From assembly GCF_005818865.1 (NCBI RefSeq), contig NZ_VBRY01000002.1, forward strand, positions 124,001-188,000: DNA of 64,000 bases. The letters are read 5' to 3'. Below the pieces are notes generated by a model. That model made no database searches, was not told the origin of the DNA, and worked only from the letters and a program-made list of their open reading frames with translations. Both the position numbers and the translations under genes were made by a program. The DNA is from Mariprofundus erugo. Lineage in GTDB: Bacteria; Pseudomonadota; Zetaproteobacteria; Mariprofundales; Mariprofundaceae. Each line of letters starts with the position of its first letter. Position 1 is the stretch's first letter. Below, in pieces: positions 55,767 to 64,000 of the stretch.

Positions 55767-55853
55767 GCCGGGATGGTGGAATTGGTAGACACAAGGGACT
55801 TAAAATCCCTCGGTAGCAATACTGTACGGGTTCGAGTCCCGTTCCCGGTACCA
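55767..55853 (+). tRNA. tRNA-Leu (anticodon TAA)
   Basis: An 87-nt tRNA from GCCGGGATGGTGG to GTACCA. The anticodon stem AGGGA/TCCCT encloses CTTAAAA (anticodon TAA). It has a type II variable arm, T-arm GGGTTCGAGTCCC and encoded CCA, with acceptor GCCGGGA/TCCCGGT. Confidence 0.95.
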
Positions 55854-56231
55854 CTAAGTGATTATAATAAAACGACTTTAACAGTCCGACTACTATCTTT
55901 AGCCACATTTCGCTTCATCGGATTTAAAAGTGCCACTGTGGCAAAAGTGCGGCAATGCAATAAGGGTATCAATGCATTGCCCATATTCCCCTCGCCAAAT
56001 ATGGAGAAGCATCCCTGCATTGATCGTCGGAAGTCACGCGTTGTTTACAGAGTTCTTTCTGAGAATAGCGCAAACTGTACTCGAACCTGGCCATCTAAAC
56101 CGGCCAACTTCAGTCACTCAACCCAATAAGGGTAGCGTCCCCTTTTATCAAGTAAGCTGCTTTTGCTCTCTGCCAATGTTATCCGGATTTGTGACCAGAT
56201 TGCGTCCATCTGATTGACAGCACGCACAGAT

Positions 56232-56254
56232 TTCGACTCCCGTTCCCCGCACCA
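56232..56254 (+). pseudogene. tRNA 3'-end fragment (T-arm, acceptor, CCA)
   Basis: TTCGACTCCCGTTCCCCGCACCA matches the last 23 bases of tRNA-Leu(TAA) at 20 positions and ends in an ACCA tail, but there is no 5' half. It is most simply the displaced end of a tRNA left by site-specific integration, or a decayed separate tRNA. Confidence 0.6.
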
Positions 56255-56255
56255 A

Positions 56256-56292
56256 CAAAAGGGGGAGGTGAATCAATCACCTCCCCCTTTTG
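56256..56292. terminator. bidirectional rho-independent terminator
   Basis: A perfect 16-bp stem (CAAAAGGGGGAGGTGA with TCACCTCCCCCTTTTG) and 5-nt loop, with T-rich flanks inside the stem in both directions. It lies between the tRNA-Leu(TAA) region and the convergent gcvPB gene and can end transcription from both sides. Confidence 0.85.
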
Positions 56293-56328
56293 TATTTGCC
56301 CTTCAGGCGTGCATCTTGCGGCAGCCTG

Positions 56329-57819
56329 TTACTTCGGCCAGACCAGCACCGGTTTCCTTGCTGCCTGGGTTTCATCCAGCCTGCGGCGGAACGGTTTTAG
56401 CGGCGCGTCATGCAACATGGCCGTATCACCTGCCTCGCATGCATCGGCAATGTCGATCATCGCATCGCAGAAGGCATCGAGCGTCTCGCGCGACTCCGTC
56501 TCGGTCGGCTCAATCAACATCGCACCGTGCACAATCAGCGGGAAGTAAACGGTCATCGGGTGGAAACCAAGATCTATCAGGCGCTTGGCGATATCGATCG
56601 TTTTCACGCCATGCTTCTCCTGCCACTCATCGGTGAGCAGGCACTCATGCTTGCACAGCCCGTCAAATGGCACGTGATAGCGTCCCTTCAGGCGATTCAG
56701 GACATAGTTGGCATTCAGCACAGCATCCTCGGCAATCCGGTGCAGATGCTGGCGACCAAAGGCCGCGATATAGGCGCTGGCGCGCAGCAGCACACCGATC
56801 TGACCGGGAGCCCCCAGCACCGGTCCAACCGATGTTTCACAGCTATGAACCAGTGAATAGGTGTCACCATGCTTTTCAATACGCGGCACAGGCAGGTATG
56901 GTGCCAGCGCCTCATTCACCGCCACAGGCCCTCCACCGGGGCCGCCACCGCCATGCGGGGTGGAAAAGGTTTTATGCACATTGATATGCAGGCAATCAAT
57001 GCCCATATCGCCGGGACGGGCCACACCCACCAGCGCATTGAGGTTGGCACCGTCACCATAAACCAGCGCACCGGCCTCATGCACCAGGCGGCAGATCTCC
57101 TTGATATCGGACTCGAATGCACCGGCCGTATTCGGATTGGTCATCATCAGCGCAGCTGTCTCATCATCAAGATGGCGCTTGAGCTCTTCCAGATCGATGC
57201 GTCCATCGGCACCGGACTTCAGCTCCACCGTATGCATGCCGCACAGCGTTGCAGAAGCCGGATTGGTACCGTGGGCGGAATCGGGTACCAGCACCTTGCG
57301 GCGATGCTGCTGACCACGGGCATCCAGTGCCGCACGGATCATCATCAGCCCCACCAGTTCACCATGCGCACCGGCTGCAGGCTGCAGGGTCACATATGGA
57401 AGACCGGAGATCTCTCCAAGCCAGCCCTGCAGCTCATACATCAGCTCCAGTACGCCCTGCGTGGTCTCCTCAGGCTGGTCCGGATGGATATGGGCCAGGC
57501 CCGGCAGGCGGACCACCTGCTCATTCACGCGCGGGTTATACTTCATCGTGCACGAACCCAGCGGATAAAAGCCGGTTTCGATACCGTGGTTCCACTGACT
57601 CAGACGAACAAAGTGACGCACCGCCTCAGGCTCGGAAAGGCCGGGAATACTGGCCGGGGTTTTACGTGCGAAGGCACTCAGCTCCGGTGAAATATCACCA
57701 TCTACACCCGGCAGATTGATCGATTCAGGCGCCTCATGTGCATGCTCAAACAGCACCGGCTCCTCATGCTGCATACCAACCGTGCCTGAATATTTGAAGG
57801 TTGTATCGCTGATACTCAT
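56329..57819 (-). CDS. gcvPB: glycine dehydrogenase (decarboxylating) subunit 2
   Basis: The C-terminal half of the split P-protein of the glycine cleavage system, 496 residues. The PLP lysine is in HINVHKTFSTPHGGGGPG (near 270). CETSVGPVLGAPGQ and GSCTMKYNP are further landmarks. With GcvPA it decarboxylates glycine and transfers the aminomethyl group to lipoylated GcvH. The ATG overlaps the gcvPA stop by four bases with GAGGTGG upstream. It is last in the folD-gcvT-gcvH-gcvPA-gcvPB operon. Confidence 0.95.
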   Translation of the reverse strand: MSISDTTFKYSGTVGMQHEEPVLFEHAHEAPESINLPGVDGDISPELSAFARKTPASIPGLSEPEAVRHFVRLSQWNHGIETGFYPLGSCTMKYNPRVNEQVVRLPGLAHIHPDQPEETTQGVLELMYELQGWLGEISGLPYVTLQPAAGAHGELVGLMMIRAALDARGQQHRRKVLVPDSAHGTNPASATLCGMHTVELKSGADGRIDLEELKRHLDDETAALMMTNPNTAGAFESDIKEICRLVHEAGALVYGDGANLNALVGVARPGDMGIDCLHINVHKTFSTPHGGGGPGGGPVAVNEALAPYLPVPRIEKHGDTYSLVHSCETSVGPVLGAPGQIGVLLRASAYIAAFGRQHLHRIAEDAVLNANYVLNRLKGRYHVPFDGLCKHECLLTDEWQEKHGVKTIDIAKRLIDLGFHPMTVYFPLIVHGAMLIEPTETESRETLDAFCDAMIDIADACEAGDTAMLHDAPLKPFRRRLDETQAARKPVLVWPK

Positions 57820-59162
57820 TTTGCCACCTCAAGCAGGTCCAGATAGTCATTGATATCATCCGCCTCGACCATTTCGGTCGTTGCGATCAGCAGATGGCGT
57901 GGTTCAGCCGCAGCATCGATCTGCTCCAGCGGAATACCGGCAAACAACGCACGCTCTTTTGCCGCTGCCAGAAAGCGGTCGCGTGCGGCTGAATCGGCAA
58001 AACTCAATACGGTTTCATTGTAGCGGGCACCTTGTGCGGCCCGGACATGCGCCGGCAGGCGTGCAACCAGCGACTGCAAGGCTGCTGCTGAATGACGAGC
58101 GACCGTATTCAGCCCCTCATCCCCCATCAGTGCCATATAGGTCACGGCGGCCGTACACATCAGTCCCTGATTGGAGCATATGTTGGAGGTCGCCTTTTCA
58201 CGACGGATGTGCTGCTCACGGGTGGAGAGCGTCAATACAAAGCCGCGTTTACCGCCGGCATCCGTTGTCAGGCCGCAAACACGACCGGGCATCTGGCGCA
58301 TATACTGCTGTTTACAGGTAAACAGCCCCAGGTGCGGGCCACCAAAGCCCATCGGAATACCCAGCGACTGTCCGGAACCCACGGCAATATCTGCTCCCAG
58401 TGCGCCGGGAGACTCAATCAGGGCAAAGGCGGAAATATCGGAAAATGCCACCACCATCAGGCATTTGGCCGCATCACAGGCCGCCCGCAGCGGGGCAAGA
58501 TCATACACAGAGCCGTAAAAGTCGGGATACTGGACAATCACGCAAGCGGTCGAGGCATCAATCGCGCCGATCACCCGATCAAGGTCGGTCCCGAAACAGC
58601 CCATATCCACTTCAACATAATCGCCATCAAGCCTGGAGAGATAATTGGCCGTCACAGCCCGATAACGGGGATTGACCGAACCCGCCATCACCACGCGACT
58701 CTTGCGAGTCACCCGGCGCGCCATCAGCGCGGCCTCGGCTGTCGCCGTTGCCGCCTCGTACATCGAGGCATTGGAGACATCCATGCCGGTCAGGCGGGCA
58801 ATCATGGTCTGAAACTCAAACAGCGCCTGCAACGTACCCTGTGAAATTTCCGGCTGGTAAGGGGTGTAGGCCGTCAGGAACTCCCCACGCGAAATAATAT
58901 AATCGACTACCGCCGGCACAAAATGGTGGTAGGTGCCGCCACCGAGAAAATAGCGGGTATTGGTCGCATTGCGGTTCTTATCGGCAGCGCGGGTGAACTT
59001 GCGCATGATGGCAGCTTCCGACAATGCGTCACCCAGCGCCAGTGAACCCTGCTCGATATGGAATTCAGCCGGAATATCGGCAAACAGATCTCGGATAGCA
59101 GCGACGCCAATGCTTTCCAGCATCGCCTGTCTGTCGCTATCGGTATGAGGCAAAAATCGCAT
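57816..59162 (-). CDS. gcvPA: glycine dehydrogenase (decarboxylating) subunit 1
   Basis: The N-terminal half of the split P-protein, 448 residues. It has FLGGGTYHHFVPAVVDYI (near 69), TAYTPYQPEISQGTLQALFEFQT (near 97) and GFGGPHLGLFTCK near 270, as in the two-subunit P-proteins of many bacteria. It forms the alpha2beta2 enzyme with GcvPB. The spacer to gcvH (297 bp) is unusually long for this operon and highly structured. Confidence 0.95.
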   Translation of the reverse strand: MRFLPHTDSDRQAMLESIGVAAIRDLFADIPAEFHIEQGSLALGDALSEAAIMRKFTRAADKNRNATNTRYFLGGGTYHHFVPAVVDYIISRGEFLTAYTPYQPEISQGTLQALFEFQTMIARLTGMDVSNASMYEAATATAEAALMARRVTRKSRVVMAGSVNPRYRAVTANYLSRLDGDYVEVDMGCFGTDLDRVIGAIDASTACVIVQYPDFYGSVYDLAPLRAACDAAKCLMVVAFSDISAFALIESPGALGADIAVGSGQSLGIPMGFGGPHLGLFTCKQQYMRQMPGRVCGLTTDAGGKRGFVLTLSTREQHIRREKATSNICSNQGLMCTAAVTYMALMGDEGLNTVARHSAAALQSLVARLPAHVRAAQGARYNETVLSFADSAARDRFLAAAKERALFAGIPLEQIDAAAEPRHLLIATTEMVEADDINDYLDLLEVAK

Positions 59163-59459
59163 GATTGATTGTCCTGTTATTCAAACCGAAAAAGAGGGCA
59201 GGATATGCGGGGCAACCATCCCGGCATCAATGATGCATCCTGCCGGGATGACCCTCGACCGGGTTACCCCTGTGATACCCTGACCTCTTTTGCGATAAAA
59301 GTTTTAGGGAAGCGCTGATGTGTCGGCGCTTCCGAGCGAGCCATGGACGGCTCGCCAAATCAGACGCATAAGTGCCTGATTTGTAAGCAAAGGAAAAACA
59401 AGGCTTTTGCCTTTGCGGACTGAGTAACTTCAGGACGAAGTTATTCAGAGCTCCCCTGG
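59163..59459. other. 297-bp structured spacer between gcvH and gcvPA
   Basis: No gene. It contains a hairpin CATCCCGGCA/TGCCGGGATG (59217-59250), hairpin repeat copy 3 (59308-59353), then AAATCAG/CTGATTT (59358-59382), GCAAAGG/CCTTTGC (about 59387-59416) and CTGAGTAACTTC/GAAGTTATTCAG around AGGAC (59421-59449). On the plus strand two of these present GGA in the loop. No glycine-riboswitch core was found. Confidence 0.55.
59308..59353 (+). repeat. hairpin repeat family, copy 3
   Basis: Stem GGAAGCGC (59308-59315) / GCGCTTCC (59326-59333), then GAGCGAGCCATGGACGGCTC, where GAGCC/GGCTC closes the hexaloop ATGGAC. It is nearly identical to copy 1 and lies antisense to the gcv genes. Confidence 0.75.
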
Positions 59460-59837
59460 TTACTCTTCGAGAAAAGTGTTGTACTCGTCGTCACTCATCA
59501 GCTCAACGCTGTCATCAGCGGTGATTTTCACCCGGGCAATCCAGCCTGCACCATAGGCATCGCTGTTCACATTCTCAGGCTCACCATCCAGGAGATCATT
59601 GACCTCGATCACCTCACCGCCAACCGGTGCATAGACGTCAGACACCGCCTTCACCGATTCAACCACTGCATAAGCCTCACCTGCAGTCAGCACCCGGCCG
59701 ACTTCCGGCAGCTCAACGAACACGATATCGCCAAGTGCTTCCTGAGCATGATCGGTGATACCGAAGGTGGCCGTATCGCCATCGATACGCACCCATTCAT
59801 GTTCTTTGGTGTACTTCAAACCAGCAGGAATTGTCAT
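59460..59837 (-). CDS. gcvH: glycine cleavage system H protein
   Basis: A 125-residue lipoyl-carrier protein. The lipoylation site is K63 in [10 protein letters not shown], and the N-terminal [11 protein letters not shown] is typical. It shuttles the aminomethyl group from the P-protein to GcvT. I take ATG 59837 as start because GGACGAGAG precedes it. An ATG at 59852 would add MGGRE. It lies 60 bp after gcvT. Confidence 0.95.
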   Translation of the reverse strand: MTIPAGLKYTKEHEWVRIDGDTATFGITDHAQEALGDIVFVELPEVGRVLTAGEAYAVVESVKAVSDVYAPVGGEVIEVNDLLDGEPENVNSDAYGAGWIARVKITADDSVELMSDDEYNTFLEE

Positions 59838-59897
59838 CTCTCGTCCCCCCATATTGACCGCAAGGCATTCATACCTCGCACCAATGGATTTCAGTTA

Positions 59898-60989
59898 TTA
59901 TTTTCTTACGTTACTGCGTACAAAAGGCAGGGTTGTACGCTCGGCGTCCACCAGCTTGCCGCGAATCTCGACGCTCAGCGCCCCGGCTTCAGCATGCTCC
60001 GGTTTCACATAGGCCAGCGCCACACCACCGGCCATCGGGCTGTGCATGCCGGAGGTCACCTCGCCACTCTCGACACCATCCACAAACACCTTGTAGTGCT
60101 CACGCGGAATACCGCGTCCGGTCAGTTTAAGTGCGATCAGTCGCTGGCGCGGACCTTCCGCCTTGCGGGCGGCAACGGCAGCACTGCCGATAAAGTCACC
60201 CTTATCAAGCTTCGTAATCCACATCAGCTTTGCCTCAACCGGCGTCACTGCATCGGAGATCTCATGGCCATAAAGGGCATAGCCCATCTCCGTACGCAGC
60301 ATATCACGGGCGGCCAGACCAATCGGCAGAGCCCCGTTGGCGAGCAGCTGTCGCCACACATCCACAGCTATCGCATTGGGAATATAGATCTCGAAACCAT
60401 CCTCACCGGTATAACCGGTACGGGATACAATCGCATCCACACCCGAGACCTTCACCTCGGCAAATTTGTAGTAACCGATCGCATCCAGATCACCATCCAC
60501 CAGCGGCTGCAATGCCGCCTGGGCGGCAGCGCCCTGCAACGCCAGCAACGTCGTCTCATCGGACTCATCGACCACAGCAACATCAAAAGAGGCCGCCTGC
60601 GCCTGCAGATGGGCAACATCCTTGTGGCGATTGGCGGCGTTGATGCACAGGTAATAGGCGTCATCACTGATCTTGTAGGTTGTGATATCGTCAATAAAGG
60701 TGCCCGCATCATCAAGCAGGGCGGAATAGTGCACCTGCCCTTCGGCAAGCTTCGACACATCATTGGTCGTGACATACTGCAGGAAAGCCAGCGCTCCTGC
60801 TCCGGTCACCCGTACCTGCCCCATATGGGTGATATCAAACAGGCCGGCACCGCCCTCACGAACCGAGGTATACTCTTTCAACGCACCGTTTTTGTACTGT
60901 ACCGGCATTTCAAAACCGGCAAAGGGCACCATCTTCCCCCCCAGTGCAACGTGCTCATCAAACAGCGGGGTTTTCGCCAGCTCAGACAT
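59898..60989 (-). CDS. gcvT: aminomethyltransferase (glycine cleavage T protein)
   Basis: A 363-residue folate-dependent enzyme that forms methylene-THF and releases ammonia from aminomethyl-GcvH. Landmarks are PLFDEHVALGGKMVPFAGFEMPVQY (near 8), GLFDITHMGQVRV (near 49) with the catalytic Asp in DITHM, RTGYTGEDGFEIY (near 193), and the C-terminal HSPMAGGVALAYV. I favour ATG 60989, eight bases after GGAGAG. ATG 60995 is also in frame. It overlaps or abuts folD upstream. Confidence 0.95.
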   Translation of the reverse strand: MSELAKTPLFDEHVALGGKMVPFAGFEMPVQYKNGALKEYTSVREGGAGLFDITHMGQVRVTGAGALAFLQYVTTNDVSKLAEGQVHYSALLDDAGTFIDDITTYKISDDAYYLCINAANRHKDVAHLQAQAASFDVAVVDESDETTLLALQGAAAQAALQPLVDGDLDAIGYYKFAEVKVSGVDAIVSRTGYTGEDGFEIYIPNAIAVDVWRQLLANGALPIGLAARDMLRTEMGYALYGHEISDAVTPVEAKLMWITKLDKGDFIGSAAVAARKAEGPRQRLIALKLTGRGIPREHYKVFVDGVESGEVTSGMHSPMAGGVALAYVKPEHAEAGALSVEIRGKLVDAERTTLPFVRSNVRK

Positions 60990-60991
60990 GA

Positions 60992-61861
60992 TCATGACTC
61001 TCCAAGGTGCTTTCTGAATGCCTGCAGGGTATTGGCCAGCAGCATCGTAATCGTCATCGGTCCCACACCACCCGGCACCGGTGTAATCCAGCCGGCATGC
61101 TGACTGGCAGATTCAAATTCAACATCGCCGGTCAGCGAACCATCCTCTCGACGGTGGATACCCACATCGATCACCACCGCACCGGGCCGGATCCATTCAC
61201 CTTTGATCAGTCCCTGTTTACCGGCTGCCGCGATGATAATTTCGGCCCGCTCGATATGAGCCTGCAGATTTCGCGTAAAACGGTGGCACACGGTCACCGT
61301 TGCACCGGCAAGCAAGAGCTCAAGCGCCATCGGGCGGCCAACGATATTGGATGCGCCGACAATCACACACTCCTTGCCGTGCAGATCAAGCCCCGTCTCC
61401 TCCAGCAGTTTCATACAACCATAAGGTGTGCATGAACGCAGTGCCGGTTTGCGGGCAGTCAGGCGGCCAACGTTATAAGGGTGAAAACCATCCACATCCT
61501 TACCCGGATCAATCGCCTCGATAATGGTTTCCGGATTAATGTGCGCAGGCACCGGCAGCTGCACCAGAATGCCATCCACCTTCGGATCCTGATTCAGCTC
61601 GGAGATCAGCCCGAGCAGATGCTGCTGCGTTGTTTCAGCCGGCAGCTCATGGGAAATGGAGTGGATACCTGTCTTTTCACAGCCACTTTTCTTGTTTTTC
61701 ACATAGACATGCGAGGCAGGATCATCGCCGACAAGTATCACGGCCAATCCGGGCGCACGCCCGTGTTTTTGGGTCAGTTCGGCGGCCTCAAGGCGAATCT
61801 GCTCGCGCATACGCGCGGCCAACGCCTTGCCGTCCAGTATTTTTGCAGTAGTAGAGTCCAT
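60992..61861 (-). CDS. folD: bifunctional methylenetetrahydrofolate dehydrogenase/cyclohydrolase
   Basis: A 289-residue FolD that oxidises methylene-THF and hydrolyses methenyl-THF to 10-formyl-THF. It has the catalytic [14 protein letters not shown] (near 54), [10 protein letters not shown] (near 98), [19 protein letters not shown] (near 131) and the NADP-site region [10 protein letters not shown] (near 171). Heading the gcv operon, it uses the methylene-THF that GcvT produces, feeding purine (purC) and methyl (metF) metabolism. It is divergent from the ROK gene across a spacer of about 50 bp. Confidence 0.95.
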   Translation of the reverse strand: MDSTTAKILDGKALAARMREQIRLEAAELTQKHGRAPGLAVILVGDDPASHVYVKNKKSGCEKTGIHSISHELPAETTQQHLLGLISELNQDPKVDGILVQLPVPAHINPETIIEAIDPGKDVDGFHPYNVGRLTARKPALRSCTPYGCMKLLEETGLDLHGKECVIVGASNIVGRPMALELLLAGATVTVCHRFTRNLQAHIERAEIIIAAAGKQGLIKGEWIRPGAVVIDVGIHRREDGSLTGDVEFESASQHAGWITPVPGGVGPMTITMLLANTLQAFRKHLGES

Positions 61862-61910
61862 ATGACGCGCATTGTTGCATTAAGAATTCGTTCAGACAAT
61901 GATAAGCTGC

Positions 61911-62807
61911 ATGCGCATTGGCATTGATCTTGGCGGCACAAAAACTGAACTGATCGCTCTCGACGAAAGCGGAAAAACGCAGCTGCGGCTGCGCAAACCG
62001 ACGCCTGCCGGCAGTTATACAGAGACCATCGCGCTGATCAGGATGATGGTTCTGCAAGCGGAATCCGAACTGCAATGCACCGCCTCCGTCGGTATCGGCA
62101 CCCCGGGTGCTGCCTCGACGCGAACAGGGCTGATGAAAAACTGCAATTCCACCTGCCTGAACGGCCGCCCCCTGCAACAGGACCTTGAACAGGCGCTGGG
62201 CCGGGAAGTAAGAATCAGCAATGATGCCAACTGCTTCGCCCTTTCGGAGGCAGTCGATGGAGCCGCCCGCGATGCGAATGTGGTATTCGGTGTCATTCTC
62301 GGCACCGGCGTTGGCGGCAGCATCATCGCCCACCGGCAGGTGCTGGAGGGCATCAACCGCATCGGCGGCGAATGGGGGCATAACCCGCTGCCCACCCCGG
62401 CTGCTGACGAACAACCGGGACCGGCATGTTACTGTGGTCGCTATGGCTGCATTGAGACGTGGCTCTCCGGCCCCGGCATGAGCAGGGATCATGACCGGAT
62501 AACCGGCAATCACCTCACTGCCGAACGTATTGCGCAACTGGCCGGGGAGGGGGATGCCGCATGCGCGCAGACCATGGCGCACTATCTTGACCGTCTGGCC
62601 CGGGCCCTGGCCGGCGTGATCAACATCCTCGATCCGGACGTAATTGTACTTGGTGGCGGCCTCTCCAATATCAACATGCTGTATGAACAGCTGCCGCTGC
62701 GATGGGGCCCATATATCTTTTCCGATTCGGTCAGCACCCGCCTGCTGCCACCGATGCATGGTGATTCATCGGGTGTGCGCGGCGCCGCCTGGCTCTGGGG
62801 GCAATGA
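61911..62807 (+). CDS. ROK-family sugar kinase
   Basis: About 298 residues from ATG 61911 (MRIGIDLGGTKTEL); an ATG four codons upstream is also in frame. ATP-binding GIDLGGTKTE is at the N-terminus, sugar-binding SNDANCFALSEA near 102, LGTGVGGSII near 131, and the ROK zinc motif ACYCGRYGCIETWLSGPG near 174. Members phosphorylate fructose, glucose, N-acetylglucosamine or N-acetylmannosamine. The nagK-type N-acetylglucosamine kinase is close in layout, but I do not commit to a substrate. Its TGA overlaps the next ATG. Confidence 0.88.
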   Translation: MRIGIDLGGTKTELIALDESGKTQLRLRKPTPAGSYTETIALIRMMVLQAESELQCTASVGIGTPGAASTRTGLMKNCNSTCLNGRPLQQDLEQALGREVRISNDANCFALSEAVDGAARDANVVFGVILGTGVGGSIIAHRQVLEGINRIGGEWGHNPLPTPAADEQPGPACYCGRYGCIETWLSGPGMSRDHDRITGNHLTAERIAQLAGEGDAACAQTMAHYLDRLARALAGVINILDPDVIVLGGGLSNINMLYEQLPLRWGPYIFSDSVSTRLLPPMHGDSSGVRGAAWLWGQ

Positions 62808-63169
62808 TGAAAATGGCGCATATCGCCCTGCTGGTCAGTAACCTGGAACGGGCAGCAGAATTTTATGAAGGTATCCTCGGACTTTCGCGCATTGCGCGCG
62901 CGCCGCTGGCCTTTGACGGACTGTGGTACGGACTCGATGAGGGCCAGGAGATTCACCTGATGCTGCTGGACAACCCCTATGCCGCATGCAGCAAGCCGGC
63001 GCATGGCGGCAGAGACAATCATATTGCCCTGCAGGTGGATCAGCTTGATATCATACGGCAACGACTGGATGCTGCAGCCATACCTTTTACCGCAAGCAAG
63101 TCCGGCAGGATCGCTCTTTTTTGCCGGGACCCGGATGGCAATACCATTGAACTGATGCAGGCCGCCTGA
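62804..63169 (+). CDS. VOC-superfamily (glyoxalase/bleomycin-resistance-like) protein
   Basis: A 121-residue single-module VOC protein with two beta-alpha-beta-beta-beta units: HIALLVSNLERAAEFYEGILGL at the start and NHIALQVDQLDIIRQRLDA midway, ending FCRDPDGNTIELMQ. His (in HIALLV), His (in IHLMLL), His (in NHIALQ) and Glu (in NTIELM) can form the metal site. It may be a glyoxalase-like enzyme. The substrate is unknown. It overlaps the ROK gene by four bases. Confidence 0.85.
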   Translation: MMKMAHIALLVSNLERAAEFYEGILGLSRIARAPLAFDGLWYGLDEGQEIHLMLLDNPYAACSKPAHGGRDNHIALQVDQLDIIRQRLDAAAIPFTASKSGRIALFCRDPDGNTIELMQAA

Positions 63170-63303
63170 AGCAGCGACAAAACACCCTCCCGGCAAAGAC
63201 TGAAAGCACTGCCACCGTGCACACTCCACCCTGCCGGCATGAAAATATCACCCCTTGTCTCACTCGTGCAGGCCGGTATGCTGGAACCACCCAAGGAGTG
63301 TGT

Positions 63304-64000
63304 ATGAAACGATATCTATCCATTCTGACCATCAGCCTGCTTGCCGGCTGCGCCACTCCCTATCAGGAGCAAACTGCTACACAGGGGGCCGTCATTGGTG
63401 CTGCAGCAGGCGCCGTCATCGGCGCCCAGAGTGATCAGGTGGTTGAAGGTGCCATCATCGGTGGCGTACTCGGCGGACTGGCCGGTGCCATACTGGCAGA
63501 CGACCGTGATGACCGTATCCAGGCATCCGCCCCCCGCTATCACCGCTCGGCCTGCGGCAGAGGGGATATCTATTTTGAGAGGGCACGCAATGAGCGGGCG
63601 CTGGAGCGCCGTATCAACCTGATGCGCCAGGGCATTGCCTACTGCCCGAATAACCCGGCCGCCCACAATGATCTTGGCGTCGCACTGATGCTATGGGGCG
63701 ATCGCGATCGTGCCCGCATGCATTTTGAGCAGGCCCTGCGCTACGACCCGCACTACGATCCCGCCCGGCATAACATCGAGCGCATGGGGCGTTATCATGC
63801 TCCCGCTCACTATCAGGCCCCGGCCCATAGAGAGCAGTACCAGCCCCGCTATGAGCCATCACAGCCGCAATACAACCGCCGCGAGGAGAGCCGCCCCGGT
63901 TACCCCGCCCAAAGAACATACGATAACCAGCGCCCGCGCATGGAGCAGGAGAGGCCCCGCTATCAGCAGCCGAATCGTGAGGCACAACGCCCATCCGAAG
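63304..64000 (+). CDS. glycine-zipper/TPR lipoprotein, cut by window edge
   Basis: Open from ATG 63304 to the end of the window (232 codons, no stop). A lipoprotein signal with lipobox LLAGC places C16 at the mature N-terminus. A glycine-zipper segment (GAVIGAAAGAVIGAQ and GAIIGGVLGGLAGAIL, about 28-65) resembles those of envelope proteins such as SlyB. A TPR-like pair follows (NPAAHNDLGVALMLWGDRDRARMHFEQAL near 120-150), then a Tyr/Gln/Pro/Arg-rich disordered tail. It is probably in the outer membrane or periplasm with a structural or assembly role. It is preceded by AAGGAG. Confidence 0.8.
   Translation, partial: MKRYLSILTISLLAGCATPYQEQTATQGAVIGAAAGAVIGAQSDQVVEGAIIGGVLGGLAGAILADDRDDRIQASAPRYHRSACGRGDIYFERARNERALERRINLMRQGIAYCPNNPAAHNDLGVALMLWGDRDRARMHFEQALRYDPHYDPARHNIERMGRYHAPAHYQAPAHREQYQPRYEPSQPQYNRREESRPGYPAQRTYDNQRPRMEQERPRYQQPNREAQRPSE

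Larger units (their letters stand above)
55854..56328. other. 475-bp A/T-rich spacer with tRNA 3' remnant
   Basis: No gene is recognisable. The DNA between the tRNA-Leu(TAA) 3' end and the tRNA-like fragment at 56232-56254 is poorer in GC than its surroundings and contains a small hairpin (TGCCACTGTGGCA). It ends in a strong bidirectional terminator. The layout suggests the scar of a small integrated element. Confidence 0.5.

Noticed and set aside
55716-56129. 137-codon frame across tRNA-Leu(TAA) and the A/T-rich spacer
   Set aside because: It reads through the tRNA gene and has no recognisable domain or ribosome site.
59163-59459. Glycine riboswitch in the gcv operon
   Set aside because: The conserved core of tandem glycine aptamers is not visible on the minus strand, and the spacer lies between gcvH and gcvPA, not before the first gene.

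Overview
The window comes from a Gram-negative bacterium with a high-GC, gene-dense chromosome. It carries a lipoprotein, NagZ, SUF-type Fe-S assembly, cyclic-di-GMP proteins, hybrid sensor kinases and a large pyruvate:ferredoxin oxidoreductase. I read it as a proteobacterium. A microaerophilic or lithotrophic lineage such as the Zetaproteobacteria fits the gene mix, but this is a guess and nothing in the sequence proves it.

Layout. 1-9.4 kb: the end of an ABC-transporter permease, nagZ, a rhodanese, a 208-bp MITE-like element, a c-di-GMP cassette (GGDEF/EAL protein plus two PilZ proteins), a dicarboxylate/amino-acid symporter, a cytochrome b561, purC and a Ca2+/Na+ antiporter. 9.4-16.6 kb: a complete SUF operon (Rrf2 regulator, sufBCDSU, sufT, Rieske ferredoxin, small Cys protein). 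Three of its spacers hold diverged copies of one inverted-repeat element that ends at the next gene's Shine-Dalgarno sequence. 16.7-32.6 kb: a P-type ATPase of Na+/K+-ATPase-like type, a GltD-like flavoprotein with NifJ, soluble transhydrogenase and TauE, then dcd, metF, a BASS transporter, a YqiA-like esterase and a hybrid kinase. 32.7-34.9 kb: citrate synthase and a Xer recombinase.

35.07-50.44 kb is a lower-GC genomic island integrated in the 3' end of tRNA-Leu(CAG). It is bounded by a 17/18-bp direct repeat and carries a P4-type integrase, an AlpA/RepA-like replication module, a MGGFGSGR zinc protein, a circularly permuted SLOG protein, a tandem ribbon-helix-helix protein, a DUF433/PIN toxin-antitoxin pair and a four-gene restriction operon. 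That operon encodes HsdR, a fused HsdM-HsdS, a DUF6602-like nuclease and a second PD-(D/E)XK protein. It is the best candidate here for an incompletely described system. The tRNA's original terminator now lies at the far end of the island, and the island supplies a replacement.

50.5-64 kb returns to core genes: RNase R, a large hybrid kinase, tRNA-Leu(UAA) followed by a displaced tRNA 3' fragment, and a one-carbon operon (folD-gcvT-gcvH-gcvPA-gcvPB) running leftward. A ROK kinase, a VOC protein and a glycine-zipper/TPR lipoprotein cut by the window edge run rightward.

A recurring theme outside genes is a hairpin repeat (three copies, at 4.4, 7.2 and 59.3 kb) whose second hairpin presents GGA in a loop of the kind bound by CsrA/RsmA. 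One copy sits in the leader of a PilZ gene, and an unrelated GGA-loop hairpin precedes a hybrid kinase. This suggests, but does not prove, post-transcriptional control of signalling genes.
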